This document shows positions 1 through 7,029 of a stretch of DNA of 18,642 nucleotides, piece after piece. Every line of letters begins with the position of its first letter. Within the stretch, counting starts at the first letter, position 1. The notes under the pieces are model-generated. The model searched no databases. It saw nothing but the letters and a program-made list of their open reading frames with translations, and was not told the DNA's origin. This DNA comes from an uncultured Sutterella sp. (lineage in GTDB: Bacteria; Pseudomonadota; Gammaproteobacteria; Burkholderiales; Burkholderiaceae_F): positions 1 through 18,642 of the forward strand of contig URFF01000035.1 in assembly GCA_900546995.1 (NCBI GenBank), read 5' to 3'. The position numbers and the translations under genes are program-made.

Positions 1-842
1 CAGTCAAAGGTCAAATTGGTAAAGGGCGTTTGTGTCCCCCAGCGAGAAGGCACATTCAAGTTATAGATGAGCTCCTGAATGCATTGCACCACTTCCTCGT
101 AAGGTACATTGTCCTTCTTAATGAACGGAGCCAGATAGGTGTCAAACGATGAGAAGGCCTGAGCGCCGGCCCATTCATTTTGCATGGTTCCCAAGAAGTT
201 GACGATTTGTCCGGTCGCTGAGGACAAGTGTTTCGGAGCCCCCGCCTCGACTTTGCCCGGCACACCGTTTAACCCTTCATTTAAAAGCGTACGCAATGAC
301 CAACCGGCGCAATAACCCGAAAGCATATCCAAATCATGGATGTGGAAATCCCCTTCACGATGAGCGCGGCCGATTTCCTGAGGGTAGATATAGTTAAGCC
401 AATAGTTCGCAACGACTTTACCTGAAACATTCAAAATCAAACCGCCCAAGGAATAGCCTTGGTTGGCGTTGGCATTAACACGCCAATCCAATTGTTGAAG
501 GTATTCATTGATGGAGCTTTCAACATTGACCCAACTTTGACGGGCATCACGCGCTTTACGACGTTGCTCACGATAAACAATGTAGGCACGAAGCGTATTG
601 AAGTGGCCCGCTTCAAAAAGCGACTGTTCAACCGCGTCCTGCACCTGCTCAATGTGCGGCGTCACGAGCTTGAGCGCGCGCAACTTAGGTAAAACACGCT
701 CCTCGGTTAATTGCTGAGCAATTCCAATATCAAATTCACCGGTCGCTTTTCCGGCTTTTGCAATGGCATTCACAATCTTACTGGCATCAAAATCCTTGAC
801 ACTGCCATCGCGCTTTATCAAATGAGTTAAACACTGCTCCAT
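1..842 (-). CDS. nrdD: Anaerobic (class III) ribonucleoside-triphosphate reductase, N-terminal part
   Basis: Reading the minus strand from the ATG at 842-840 gives an uninterrupted frame of 280 codons running off the left edge; the C-terminal half with the glycyl-radical site is outside the window. The protein opens with an ATP-cone (LIKRDGSVKDFDASKIVNAI, about residues 7-26), the allosteric domain of ribonucleotide reductases. It then enters the catalytic domain with segments typical of NrdD, such as GDFHIHDLDMLSGYCAGWSL, then GAPKHLSSATGQIVNFLGT and NEWAGAQAFSSFDTYLAPFI. NrdD reduces ribonucleoside triphosphates to deoxy forms without oxygen, after activation by the radical-SAM protein NrdG (not seen here). 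A GGAG Shine-Dalgarno lies about 9 bases before the ATG. An NrdR operator and probable promoter lie about 200 bp upstream. The identification is secure from sequence; an anaerobic lifestyle is inferred. Confidence 0.95.
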   Translation of the reverse strand, partial: MEQCLTHLIKRDGSVKDFDASKIVNAIAKAGKATGEFDIGIAQQLTEERVLPKLRALKLVTPHIEQVQDAVEQSLFEAGHFNTLRAYIVYREQRRKARDARQSWVNVESSINEYLQQLDWRVNANANQGYSLGGLILNVSGKVVANYWLNYIYPQEIGRAHREGDFHIHDLDMLSGYCAGWSLRTLLNEGLNGVPGKVEAGAPKHLSSATGQIVNFLGTMQNEWAGAQAFSSFDTYLAPFIKKDNVPYEEVVQCIQELIYNLNVPSRWGTQTPFTNLTFD

Positions 843-883
843 GAGACCTGCTCCGAAAAAATACTGCCCCAAACCCAAGGCAG

Positions 884-899
884 ACAGTGCTTACACTGT
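884..899. repeat. Perfect dyad ACAGTG-N4-CACTGT in the nrdD leader
   Basis: Two 6-base arms, 884-889 and 894-899, are exact inverted complements around CTTA. The dyad lies 42 bp upstream of the nrdD start codon, inside the expected 5' leader. It could be a small RNA hairpin in the leader or a protein operator; I do not recognise it as a known box. Confidence 0.4.
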
Positions 900-1035
900 A
901 TCAAGTTAATGGTGATTTATTTGCGTAAAAAGAAGGCAGGCACTACATAGCCGCAATGGCTGGCAGGATTTTTAAATGGAAAATCAATCGATGTCCTGTT
1001 TTTTAAGGAGGAAAATAAATCGCTAGGGTTTTCCC

Positions 1036-1059
1036 TATAACACAATATATTGTGTTATA
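1036..1059. promoter_or_regulatory. NrdR box (perfect 24-bp palindrome) controlling nrdD
   Basis: The half-site TATAACACAATA at 1036-1047 is followed directly by its exact reverse complement at 1048-1059. The central 16 bases, 1040-1055, fit the NrdR-box consensus acaCwAtATaTwGtgt at every position. NrdR is the zinc-finger/ATP-cone repressor of ribonucleotide reductase genes, and its boxes usually come in pairs about three helical turns apart. A degenerate second box is centred exactly 30 bp away (1070-1085). The palindrome covers the probable -10 element of nrdD, as expected for repression. The match is seen directly; the regulation is inferred from the family. Confidence 0.9.
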
Positions 1060-1071
1060 CACGTTTAACAA
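1044..1071 (-). promoter_or_regulatory. Probable nrdD promoter
   Basis: On the minus strand TTGTTA (1071-1066) and TATATT (1049-1044) are separated by 16 bases and resemble -35 and -10 elements. The -10 lies inside the NrdR palindrome. Transcription from here would give a leader of about 195 bases before the nrdD ATG, which is long. A second, closer promoter cannot be excluded. Confidence 0.5.
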
Positions 1072-1085
1072 ACTCTATAGATAGG
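1070..1085. promoter_or_regulatory. Degenerate second NrdR box
   Basis: A sequence centred on the palindrome TCTATAGA (1074-1081) matches the 16-base NrdR consensus at about 10 positions. Its centre is 30 bp from that of the perfect box, so both would face the same side of the helix. Paired boxes of unequal quality are common in NrdR-controlled promoters. The match alone would be too weak; spacing is the main support. Confidence 0.4.
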
Positions 1086-1162
1086 GCGCGTCGTATATTT
1101 CAGGAAATGTCCAATAAAAACAAAGGATTGAGAAAGAGAACAAATGAAAAGCTAGAAAAAGA

Positions 1163-1206
1163 AAAAAAGTTACAAAAATTCGTTGCCCGATTTCTGTAAC
1201 TTTTTT
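1163..1206. repeat. Inverted repeat, 12-bp arms, 20-bp spacer
   Basis: AAAAAAGTTACA at 1163-1174 is exactly complementary to TGTAACTTTTTT at 1195-1206. The arms carry A/T runs outside, so an RNA from either strand would fold into a stem ending in U residues. It is, however, weak for an intrinsic terminator, having few G·C pairs and a long loop. It lies between divergent genes, where no terminator is needed. It may be a remnant, or an end of a small unidentified transcript. Confidence 0.4.
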
Positions 1207-1533
1207 CCCACAGCATGCTGAGAGATTGATAAATCACGGACCGGGTGATTTGACTCTCATTGGAGGAGCGACATGCATTAAACGAAAAATACATGCTGAT
1301 TTTAATCATTAATTGTTTTAATAACAACGGATGTTCTTGTTTTTCCGCCACTTTTTTATGCAAAAATAAGGGTTTTGACTTACGAAACATCCTAAAAGAA
1401 GGGTTTTTCCTTATCCTAACAACCCATTTTTCTTGCAGACTTATTACCCAACCATAACCTATCTAGGTTAATCCAATCAGGTGATTTCCTTAACTTTAGA
1501 GGAAAATCCTTGTACATTAACAAAATTATGTAA

Positions 1534-1549
1534 TGAATAAATATATTCA
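1534..1549. promoter_or_regulatory. Dyad TGAATA-N4-TATTCA upstream of acyl-CoA synthetase, possible operator
   Basis: Perfect 6-base arms at 1534-1539 and 1544-1549 flank AATA. The dyad lies 55 bp upstream of the ATG of the acyl-CoA synthetase at 1604, where an operator could overlap the promoter. TGAAT/ATTCA half-sites occur in operators of TetR-type fatty-acid regulators such as Bacillus FadR, and also in ArgR boxes, but spacing and length match neither exactly. The dyad is seen; regulator identity is open. Confidence 0.35.
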
Positions 1550-1603
1550 CGAAGCGGCAAAAGCAAGCGTTGAACTGCTTAAGCTTCGTTTTGGAACAGA
1601 TTT

Positions 1604-3454
1604 ATGGAAACCACCCAAAGCCGTTATGAGGATTTTTTAAAAATCCGCGTCCTTCCGGAAGTTTTGACCCACCATCTTGGCAGACATGACGATTTGCCTG
1701 CCTTGTGTTTTTACCTTAATGGTGACAAGACCTGGAAAACCATCACTTATAAAGAGCTCTATGAGCAAGTTCAACGCTGGCAGCGTGCTTTTGTAAAACT
1801 CAATTTGGAACGCGGCTCGCGTGTGGCGATGTTGCTGCCCAACGGTCCGGATGCCATCTGCTTTGACCTTGCCGCGCTATCGTGTGCTTTGGTACCCGTT
1901 CCGTTACACGCCGTCGATACCCCGGGATCGAGCGCTTTTATCTTAAATGACAGCGAAGCGCGTGTTTTGGTGACTGCCAAATACCTGAAGTGGAAAAACA
2001 TCCGCCAAGCCGAAACTTTGCCCAATCTACGTACCGTCGTCATCACCGATGACACGTTGGATACGGACGATCTGCCCAATAACGGGCCGATCAATGTGGT
2101 CTCATTGGATGACTGGCTCGATGCCGCGGACAATATCGAGATTCCGGCCATTGAGTTGGATCCTCAAGACCTCGCCGCGCTTGTGTACACCTCCGGCACA
2201 ACCGGTCGGCCGAAAGGCGTGATGCTCACCCACCAAAATATTTTGGAAAATGCCAAAGGCGTCATGGGCAATATTCGCCCGAACCCTGAAGACACGTGGT
2301 TTTCTTTCTTGCCGCTGTCACACACGTTTGAGCGCACGACCACCTATTACCTTGCCATGGGCATGGGCAATAAGATCACATTTAACCGCAACATTTTGCA
2401 AATCGTTGATGATCTTCAAGCGGCCAAGCCTTCCATTTTGATGTCGGTGCCTCGCATCTATGAACGTGTCTACGCTCGACTGACTGAAAAACTCAACAAA
2501 CAATCTTGCATTGTGCGTTATGTGTTCCAGTGGGCTGTTGAAGTGGGCTGGCGGCGTTTCTGCAAGGAAAACAACCTGGAAGTGGAACACTCCTGGCGTG
2601 AATTTTTAGATCCCTTGGTTGCCAATTGGCTCGATAAAAAAGTCGGAAGCTCATTGCGCGAAGGGTTCGGCGGGGTTCGTCCCCATGCGTTCATCTCCGG
2701 TGGCGCAGCATTAAATCAAACGGTAGCCAGAACCTTTATCGCACTCGGCATCCCGATCTACCAAGGTTACGGCATGACCGAAACCAGCCCGATTCTTGCG
2801 GTTAACAAAGAGCACGGCAACGACCCGTCCACCGTCGGTCCCGCACTACCCAACGTGGAAATGCGCTTAGGGGACAATGATGAATTACAGGTTCGTGGAC
2901 CAAGTGTCATGAGAGGCTACTGGAAACGCGAGGACGCCACTCGGGAAGTCTTTACCGAGGATGGTTGGCTCAGAACCGGTGACCAAGCCGATATTCTCCC
3001 TAACGGCTATGTGAGAATCAAAGGTCGTATCAAGGAAATTATCGTGACGAGCACCGGTGAGAAAATTCCGCCGGCGGACTTGGAAATGGCCATTGAAAAC
3101 GATCCCCTCTTTGCTCAGGTGATGGCCGTTGGCGAGGATCTCCCCTACATCAGTGCGTTGATTGTCTTGGAAAAACGCGCGTGGGAGGATTTGGCTAAAG
3201 AACTTTCGTTGGATCCGAATGATCCGGCGTCGCTTTCAAGTAAGGCGGCAACACACGCCGTCTTGCGTCGAGTGAAGAAATTAACGCGAGGCTTCCCGCA
3301 ATACGGTGTCCCTCGCTCAGTGATCTTAACGCTTGAACCGTGGACCATTGAAAACGGGATGCTAACGCCCACTCTGAAACTGAAGCGTCGCATCATCAAA
3401 GCCCGTTATCAGGATGCCATCGCGAACCTTTACTCCGATGCGCGAAATCATTAA
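1604..3454 (+). CDS. Long-chain acyl-CoA synthetase (AMP-forming), Faa1/FadD15-like, copy 1
   Basis: The 616-residue protein activates a fatty acid with ATP to an acyl-adenylate and then to acyl-CoA, a cytoplasmic or membrane-associated step feeding beta-oxidation or lipid synthesis. The ATP-binding loop YTSGTTGRPKGV is at residues 195-206, LPLSHTFERT at about 246-255, YGMTETSP (A5) at 389-396, the adenine/ribose-binding RTGD at 457-460 and the hinge KGRIKEII followed by TSTGEKIPP at about 473-490. The roughly 80-residue segment between SVPRIYERV and FISGGAAL is characteristic of the Faa1 branch rather than of acetyl-CoA synthetases. GGAA stands 7 bases before the ATG. It is monocistronic, with a strong terminator after it. 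A clear paralogue lies at 10706-12538. The catalytic lysine expected near the C-terminus is probably in LTPTLKLKRR. Chain-length preference cannot be read from sequence. Confidence 0.93.
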   Translation: METTQSRYEDFLKIRVLPEVLTHHLGRHDDLPALCFYLNGDKTWKTITYKELYEQVQRWQRAFVKLNLERGSRVAMLLPNGPDAICFDLAALSCALVPVPLHAVDTPGSSAFILNDSEARVLVTAKYLKWKNIRQAETLPNLRTVVITDDTLDTDDLPNNGPINVVSLDDWLDAADNIEIPAIELDPQDLAALVYTSGTTGRPKGVMLTHQNILENAKGVMGNIRPNPEDTWFSFLPLSHTFERTTTYYLAMGMGNKITFNRNILQIVDDLQAAKPSILMSVPRIYERVYARLTEKLNKQSCIVRYVFQWAVEVGWRRFCKENNLEVEHSWREFLDPLVANWLDKKVGSSLREGFGGVRPHAFISGGAALNQTVARTFIALGIPIYQGYGMTETSPILAVNKEHGNDPSTVGPALPNVEMRLGDNDELQVRGPSVMRGYWKREDATREVFTEDGWLRTGDQADILPNGYVRIKGRIKEIIVTSTGEKIPPADLEMAIENDPLFAQVMAVGEDLPYISALIVLEKRAWEDLAKELSLDPNDPASLSSKAATHAVLRRVKKLTRGFPQYGVPRSVILTLEPWTIENGMLTPTLKLKRRIIKARYQDAIANLYSDARNH

Positions 3455-3474
3455 CTCGCTTAACTGAAGTCAAA

Positions 3475-3508
3475 CGGCTTGGGTCCCCAACCCAAGCCGC
3501 TTTGTTTT
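3475..3508 (+). terminator. Intrinsic terminator between convergent genes
   Basis: CGGCTTGGGT (3475-3484) pairs perfectly with ACCCAAGCCG (3490-3499) around a 5-base loop, followed by CTTTGTTTT. It ends the acyl-CoA synthetase transcript. On the minus strand the same stem is followed by only a short T run, so it may weakly end the converging MFS gene as well. Confidence 0.9.
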
Positions 3509-3514
3509 GCGAGA

Positions 3515-4690
3515 CTACTTTCGGCGGAAAATGACAAAGCTCAGAGCGACAATCACCATTAAAGCGGCCAGTAACGCAAAAGCGACCGTCAAATCCGTGG
3601 CTTTTGCCACATAGCCAATGAAAGCCGGCCCCAAAAGTTGTCCACCGTAACCCAAGGTCGTGACGGCAGCCAATGCCATACTCATGGGCATCAGAGTCTG
3701 ATTGGCCGTCGAGGCAAAGGCGATCGGAACGAGATTTGCCAACCCTAAGCCCAACAGGAAAAAGGCTGCAATCACAGCATAGACATTTTGAAAAACCAAA
3801 GTTCCTATCAATGCCAATGAGGCCAAAAGGGCGCCAAAAAGCACACAATAACGAGGTCCTGCCAACGTGATGAGCCGGTCACCAAATAAGCGCATCACGG
3901 TCATGGCGGTTGCAAACGAAGCAAAGGCCAGACCGGCATTTTCAATCGCAACCGATTTTTCCTGAATGAGAAAGACGCCTCCCCAGTCAAGCACCGCGCC
4001 TTCGACCATGAAAAGAACAAAACAAATTAACCCCAAAAGCAAAACAAACCCCTTGGGAACCGCAAAAGCCGGCGTCTTTTCCGTTGAGCAACCGGCGTCA
4101 CTTAAAAGGTGACGACTCACCAATAGCCAAAGTAGCAGACCCAAAGCGAGCAAAGCGGCCACAGCCATCCAAACGGAAATGTCGACATTCAATAATGCTG
4201 CCATGCCCAAAGCGCCCGCAACATTACCGAACGAATACAACGCATGGAAACCGGCGATCAATCACTTGGGACTTCTCTGATCAACTTCCACGGCATGCAC
4301 ATTCATCGACACGTCAATGCTGCCGAAAATCATCCCAAACAAGAACAAAATCGCTGCCGTTAAAAATAGACTTTCTGAAAAATAAACGACACACAAAAGC
4401 AGTGCCGCAAAGAAGTAGGCTTTTTTGAGCAGAAAGCCCACTCCTCGACGAGCGATAACGCCGCCACAAAACGGCATAACAAAGAGCGCTCCGAGGCCGA
4501 CACACAATAGCAACGTCCCGAGATGAGCCTCATCAAGCGACAAACGCGCTTTAACAAAAGGGACCATCGCAGCCCAAATCGCCATCATGAAGCCGGCTAG
4601 GAAAAAGCTTACACGGGTGGCGGTGTTTTCCGGTGGTATTGACCGGAGGTATTCGCGGATTGTACGGCTTTTGGTCATAACAGAGTCCAC
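3515..4690 (-). pseudogene. MFS transporter (YbjJ-like), interrupted by one in-frame TGA
   Basis: Both halves lie in the same minus-strand frame: 142 codons from a GTG at 4690 (or, more likely, the ATG at 4678), then TGA at 4264-4262, then 248 codons to 3515. Ignoring the TGA gives about 390 residues, the normal length of a 12-helix major facilitator. The N-terminal part has SFFLAGFMMAIWAAMVPFVK and the family-typical loop VSMNVHAVEVDQR; the second half resumes at once with AGFHALYSFGN, which directly follows this loop in intact relatives. Only one codon is therefore affected. Relatives often have a proline or small residue there. The substrate is unknown; YbjJ-like proteins are putative efflux transporters. 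A perfect TATAAT -10 lies at 4714-4709. It may be a recent nonsense mutation or a sequencing error. Translation of the second half from the TTG at 4261 is conceivable but would not give a working transporter. Confidence 0.85.
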
Positions 4691-4708
4691 AGACTAAATC
4701 AGGCGCCA

Positions 4709-4714
4709 ATTATA
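4709..4714 (-). promoter_or_regulatory. -10 element (TATAAT) of the MFS gene
   Basis: The minus strand reads TATAAT at 4714-4709, just downstream of the terminator of the regulator gene. The expected start point (about 4702) leaves about 24 bases before the ATG at 4678 but only about 12 before the GTG at 4690, which favours the ATG start. No good -35 is visible 16-18 bases upstream. Confidence 0.45.
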
Positions 4715-4721
4715 TTGAGGC

Positions 4722-4758
4722 AAAAAAAAGAGAGGACAACCCATCAAGTCAACCTCTC
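4722..4758 (-). terminator. Intrinsic terminator of the MerR-family regulator gene
   Basis: On the minus strand GAGAGG (4758-4753) pairs with CCTCTC (4735-4730). The inner part continues with one mismatch and wobble pairs, the loop is about 7 bases, and eight T residues follow (4729-4722). It lies 27 bp after the regulator's stop codon and separates that gene from the MFS gene. Confidence 0.88.
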
Positions 4759-4784
4759 AAAAAAATTCAACAGGATCGCAAATG

Positions 4785-5189
4785 CTACAACAACTTTCTG
4801 CCGCTTTGCTTTAACGCGGCCTCTCGTCCTTTGGTTTGCCATGTTCTATAGAACTCACACTGCGCATTGATCACTTTTAAGTGTTCCTGTAACTGTGAGA
4901 TTTGTTTTAAGACAAAATCCCGACGAGCTTCAAAAAGTCGAAGCCGTTCCGGAACCGTCCCTTCACCCTGCAGCGCCAAATCAAAAAACTCTTTGATTTC
5001 TTTAATGCTCAAGCCAGTACTTTTCAAGCACTGAACCAACTCCAGACAGGCTAAATCCTTTTCGCTAAAGGTCCTATAGCCGGAAGCCTTTTTTTGCATG
5101 AAAGGGAACAGCCCCTCCTTATCGTAGTAACGCAACGTCGATGAGGATAAGTTAAAGCGCTGTGACACTTCTCGAATAGTAAATTCCAT
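4785..5189 (-). CDS. MerR-family transcriptional regulator
   Basis: The 134-residue protein begins MEFTIREVSQRFNLSSSTLR, the winged helix-turn-helix start of MerR proteins. YYDKEGLFPF and SGYRTFSEKDL (wing) follow, then the recognition-type segment LKSTGLSIKEIKEFF and a C-terminal coiled coil (about residues 80-120). The ATG at 5189-5187 was chosen over one 15 codons upstream because AAAGGGGAACGG directly precedes it and the MerR fold starts there. The sequence resembles the AdhR/YyaN branch, which respond to aldehydes or unknown small molecules, rather than metal sensors such as CueR; the C-terminal region (one Cys, near residue 110) lacks a clear metal-binding cysteine pair. It is transcribed away from the methyltransferase-larBCE cluster, an arrangement in which such regulators often control their divergent neighbour. 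That role is inference. Confidence 0.9.
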   Translation of the reverse strand: MEFTIREVSQRFNLSSSTLRYYDKEGLFPFMQKKASGYRTFSEKDLACLELVQCLKSTGLSIKEIKEFFDLALQGEGTVPERLRLFEARRDFVLKQISQLQEHLKVINAQCEFYRTWQTKGREAALKQSGRKLL

Positions 5190-5556
5190 CCGTTCCCCTT
5201 TCGCTGCCGTAACAGCATCAAAGCGATAAAACAACCGAGAAAACCCTCTTCCTCAGCTCATTTGATTTTATCTTATCAGCAAAATTAGTCTTGACTTTCC
5301 AACCCGCTTTAAAGTTTTCCCATTTCAAAAACAATGGATAAAAACATCTTAATAGATTGATTTATAAATGTTTTTATAATTGAATAGTGATTCACCAGTA
5401 ATTTTTTTTTGACATTTCTAGGGTATTGTGACTACCAGAGAAGGAGAATCAGGCAATTATTTGCAAGCATTGACTCAAAGAAAAGAAAAAATATTCGATA
5501 AGCTCAAACTGTAACGAGATACACTATTGGCTTATTGGCCAATCAAAGGGATCCAG
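5190..5556. other. AT-rich divergent intergenic region between merR-type gene and methyltransferase
   Basis: This spacer should contain the promoters of both divergent units. Candidate plus-strand -35 elements are TTGACA at 5409-5414 and TTGACT at 5470-5475 (with TATTCG 16 bases on), but neither has a good -10. On the minus strand TAAAAT or TAAGAT lie about 75-85 bases before the regulator start. Dyads seen are TTATAAA-N4-TTTATAA (5362-5379) and the palindrome ATTGGCCAAT (5534-5543), 13 bp before the methyltransferase ATG. A 28-codon open frame from a GTG at 5428 to 5514 has AGGG too close to the start, and I do not call it a gene. No clear MerR-type dyad within a 19-20 bp promoter spacer was found. 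Confidence 0.5.
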
Positions 5557-6269
5557 ATGGATTTACATAATGATATTGTCAGTTATTGGAATTTAAGAGC
5601 CCAGGGGTATTCGCAATCCAACCGAGAAGAGTTTGCCGATAAGCAAAGTTTTATGGGCGGCTTTTAACCGGTTGGGCTTCCCAAATCACAGCCGCCAATC
5701 CAAAGGCTTTGGATTTGGGGTGCGGGCCAGGATTTTTCAGTTTGATCCTTGCGCAAATGGGCTTTGATGTCACCGGTGTGGACGCAAGCCCCGAGATGAT
5801 CAGAAACGCCAGTGAAAATGCGAGGGCAAACGATTTGAATGTTCAGTTTGTATTATCCGACGCAACCGATCCTGATGTGCGCGGACCGTTTGATCTGATT
5901 GTTACCCGTAACCTTGTTTGGAATTTACCGGATCCGGTAACCGCCTATCAGAATTGGAGCAAACTCTTAAAATCAGATGGTTTACTGCTCATCTTTGATG
6001 GCAACCACTATTACTATCTGACTGATTCCAAGTATCGATTCCCCGAAAGTCCTCGTAGTTCGCATAAACACATCGGTCAGGTTGACCCCGCGATGATGGA
6101 AAAAATCGCTCGCGAATTGCCGATGACCAAGCATTTAAGACCAGAGTACGATGTCTCGCTACTTCAAGCAAGCGGTCTTATCATTAAAAAGCTGCAAACT
6201 CTCAGAACAGTCAACCGCGACAATGAAGATCTTGTCGCTGACTTTTTAATTGTTGCTCAACATCAGTAG
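5557..6269 (+). pseudogene. Class I SAM-dependent methyltransferase, frameshifted by one base
   Basis: An ATG at 5557 with upstream AAAGGG starts MDLHNDIVSYWNLRAQGYSQ, a typical N-terminus of this family (HxxIVxYWxxRAxGYS). The frame stops at 5666-5668. The downstream frame, shifted by one base, carries ITAANPKALDLGCGPGFF (motif I), VTGVDASPEMI (post I) and FDLIVTRNLVWNLPDP (motif II) up to the stop at 6269. Adding one T to the TTTT run at 5650-5653 joins the frames as ...DKQSFYGRLLTGW... and gives 237 residues, a normal family length. The remaining frame is intact, so the lesion is recent, a sequencing error in a homopolymer, or a recoded site. The gene ends 7 bp before larB and seems to lead that operon. 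Substrate unknown; it may be a small molecule, as this family is not a known DNA or rRNA methylase. Confidence 0.85.
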
Positions 6270-6276
6270 AGAAATT

Positions 6277-7029
6277 ATGCAAGTTGAAGAACTTTTGGAA
6301 GCTGTCAAAAACGGTACTCTTTCAATCAAAGAGGCAAAGGCGAAACTCGCCAGAGCCCCCTTTGAAGATCTCGGTTTTGCGAAGTTGGATACCCACCGGG
6401 CGTTGCGATCAGGCTTTCCCGAAGTCGTCTTTTGTCAAAACAAAGATGATCGTTTTCTTGTGAGCATTTTTCAAAAACTTTATGAAGCCAACGGCGCGGT
6501 TTTGGGCACACGAGCCAGTCAACATCAATATGAACTTCTAAAGCAATCCTTACCGGTTCAATACGACCCGGTGAGTCGCATTGTCAAAATTGCGTCCAAC
6601 GATGCCCAGCTCCAAGGGCTAATTGTGGTTTGTACTGCCGGCACCGCCGATATCGCCGTTGCTGAAGAGGCGGCGCAAACAGCGGAATTTTTCGGCAATC
6701 GCACTGAAAGAATCTATGATGCGGGCGTTAGCGGCCTGCACCGACTTTTATCGCACTTGGAGACGTTGCAAAAAGCCCATTGTGTTATTGCGGTAGCCGG
6801 TATGGAAGGCGCCTTGCCGTCGGTGATCGGTGGTTTGGTTTCCAATCCGGTCATCGCCGTGCCGACTTCTGTGGGCTACGGTGCGAATTTCCATGGACTT
6901 TCAGCATTACTAACCATGATCAACACCTGTGCGAACGGCGTCGCGACGGTCAACATTGATAATGGTTATGGCGCCGGTTATTTAGCGTCTCAAATTAATC
7001 GTATAGCCATTCAAGGGAAATCATTATGA
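6277..7029 (+). CDS. larB: Pyridinium-3,5-biscarboxylic acid mononucleotide synthase LarB
   Basis: LarB carries out the first step of nickel-pincer nucleotide synthesis: it carboxylates the pyridine ring of nicotinic acid adenine dinucleotide and releases AMP, giving P2CMN. The 250-residue protein has the LarB-specific N-terminal block PFEDLGFAKLDTHRALRSGF (about residues 28-47) and a C-terminal PurE-like domain with VVCTAGTADIAVAEEA (117-132), VAGMEGALPSVIGGL and IAVPTSVGYGANFHG. C218 in INTCANGVATVNIDNG is where I expect the cysteine that forms the transient pyridine adduct described for Lactobacillus plantarum LarB. The ATG at 6277 is chosen because the family alignment starts there; an in-frame TTG 9 codons upstream overlaps the preceding gene. 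The stop TGA overlaps the larC ATG (ATGA), indicating translational coupling. Confidence 0.95.
   Translation: MQVEELLEAVKNGTLSIKEAKAKLARAPFEDLGFAKLDTHRALRSGFPEVVFCQNKDDRFLVSIFQKLYEANGAVLGTRASQHQYELLKQSLPVQYDPVSRIVKIASNDAQLQGLIVVCTAGTADIAVAEEAAQTAEFFGNRTERIYDAGVSGLHRLLSHLETLQKAHCVIAVAGMEGALPSVIGGLVSNPVIAVPTSVGYGANFHGLSALLTMINTCANGVATVNIDNGYGAGYLASQINRIAIQGKSL

Larger units (their letters stand above)
843..1603. other. AT-rich intergenic spacer between divergent nrdD and acyl-CoA synthetase genes
   Basis: This 761-bp stretch holds no gene I can support. It contains the nrdD leader and control region (about 843-1090), a 12-bp-arm inverted repeat (1163-1206), a short palindrome CAGCATGCTG (1211-1220), a small hairpin AAATCAC-N7-GTGATTT (1231-1251), and near the right end a TGAATA-N4-TATTCA dyad (1534-1549). 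The right-hand end must contain the promoter of the acyl-CoA synthetase, but no clear -35/-10 pair stands out. Weak open frames exist: 30 codons from an ATG at 1107 after CAGGAA, and 65 codons from 1260. Their composition simply follows the A/T-rich DNA. Base composition differs clearly from the flanking genes. Confidence 0.6.

Noticed and set aside
1216..1270. Possible TPP-riboswitch because of a CTGAGAGA segment
   Set aside because: The other conserved TPP elements (GGGG..GCC upstream and GAACCTGATC downstream) are missing, and no thiamine gene follows.
1260..1457. 65-codon open frame on the plus strand
   Set aside because: It lies in an A/T-rich spacer, starts at a TTG/ATT-like region without a proper ATG context, is rich in Phe/Asn/Cys/Ile as expected from composition, and resembles no family.
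1534..1549. ArgR box
   Set aside because: TGAAT and ATTCA half-sites are 6 bases apart instead of 4, and no arginine gene is near.
3396..3848. 150-codon minus-strand frame overlapping the MFS gene end and the terminator
   Set aside because: It crosses the strong terminator at 3475-3508 and lies in another frame over the well-supported MFS C-terminus.
4262..4264. Selenocysteine coding at the in-frame TGA of the MFS gene
   Set aside because: No convincing hairpin follows the TGA on the minus strand, MFS transporters of this type are not known selenoproteins, and the residue is not a conserved cysteine in the family as I know it.
5428..5514. 28-residue frame starting with GTG before the methyltransferase
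   Set aside because: AGGG is only 4 bases from the GTG, the length is minimal, and no family resemblance is seen; it could be a gene remnant.
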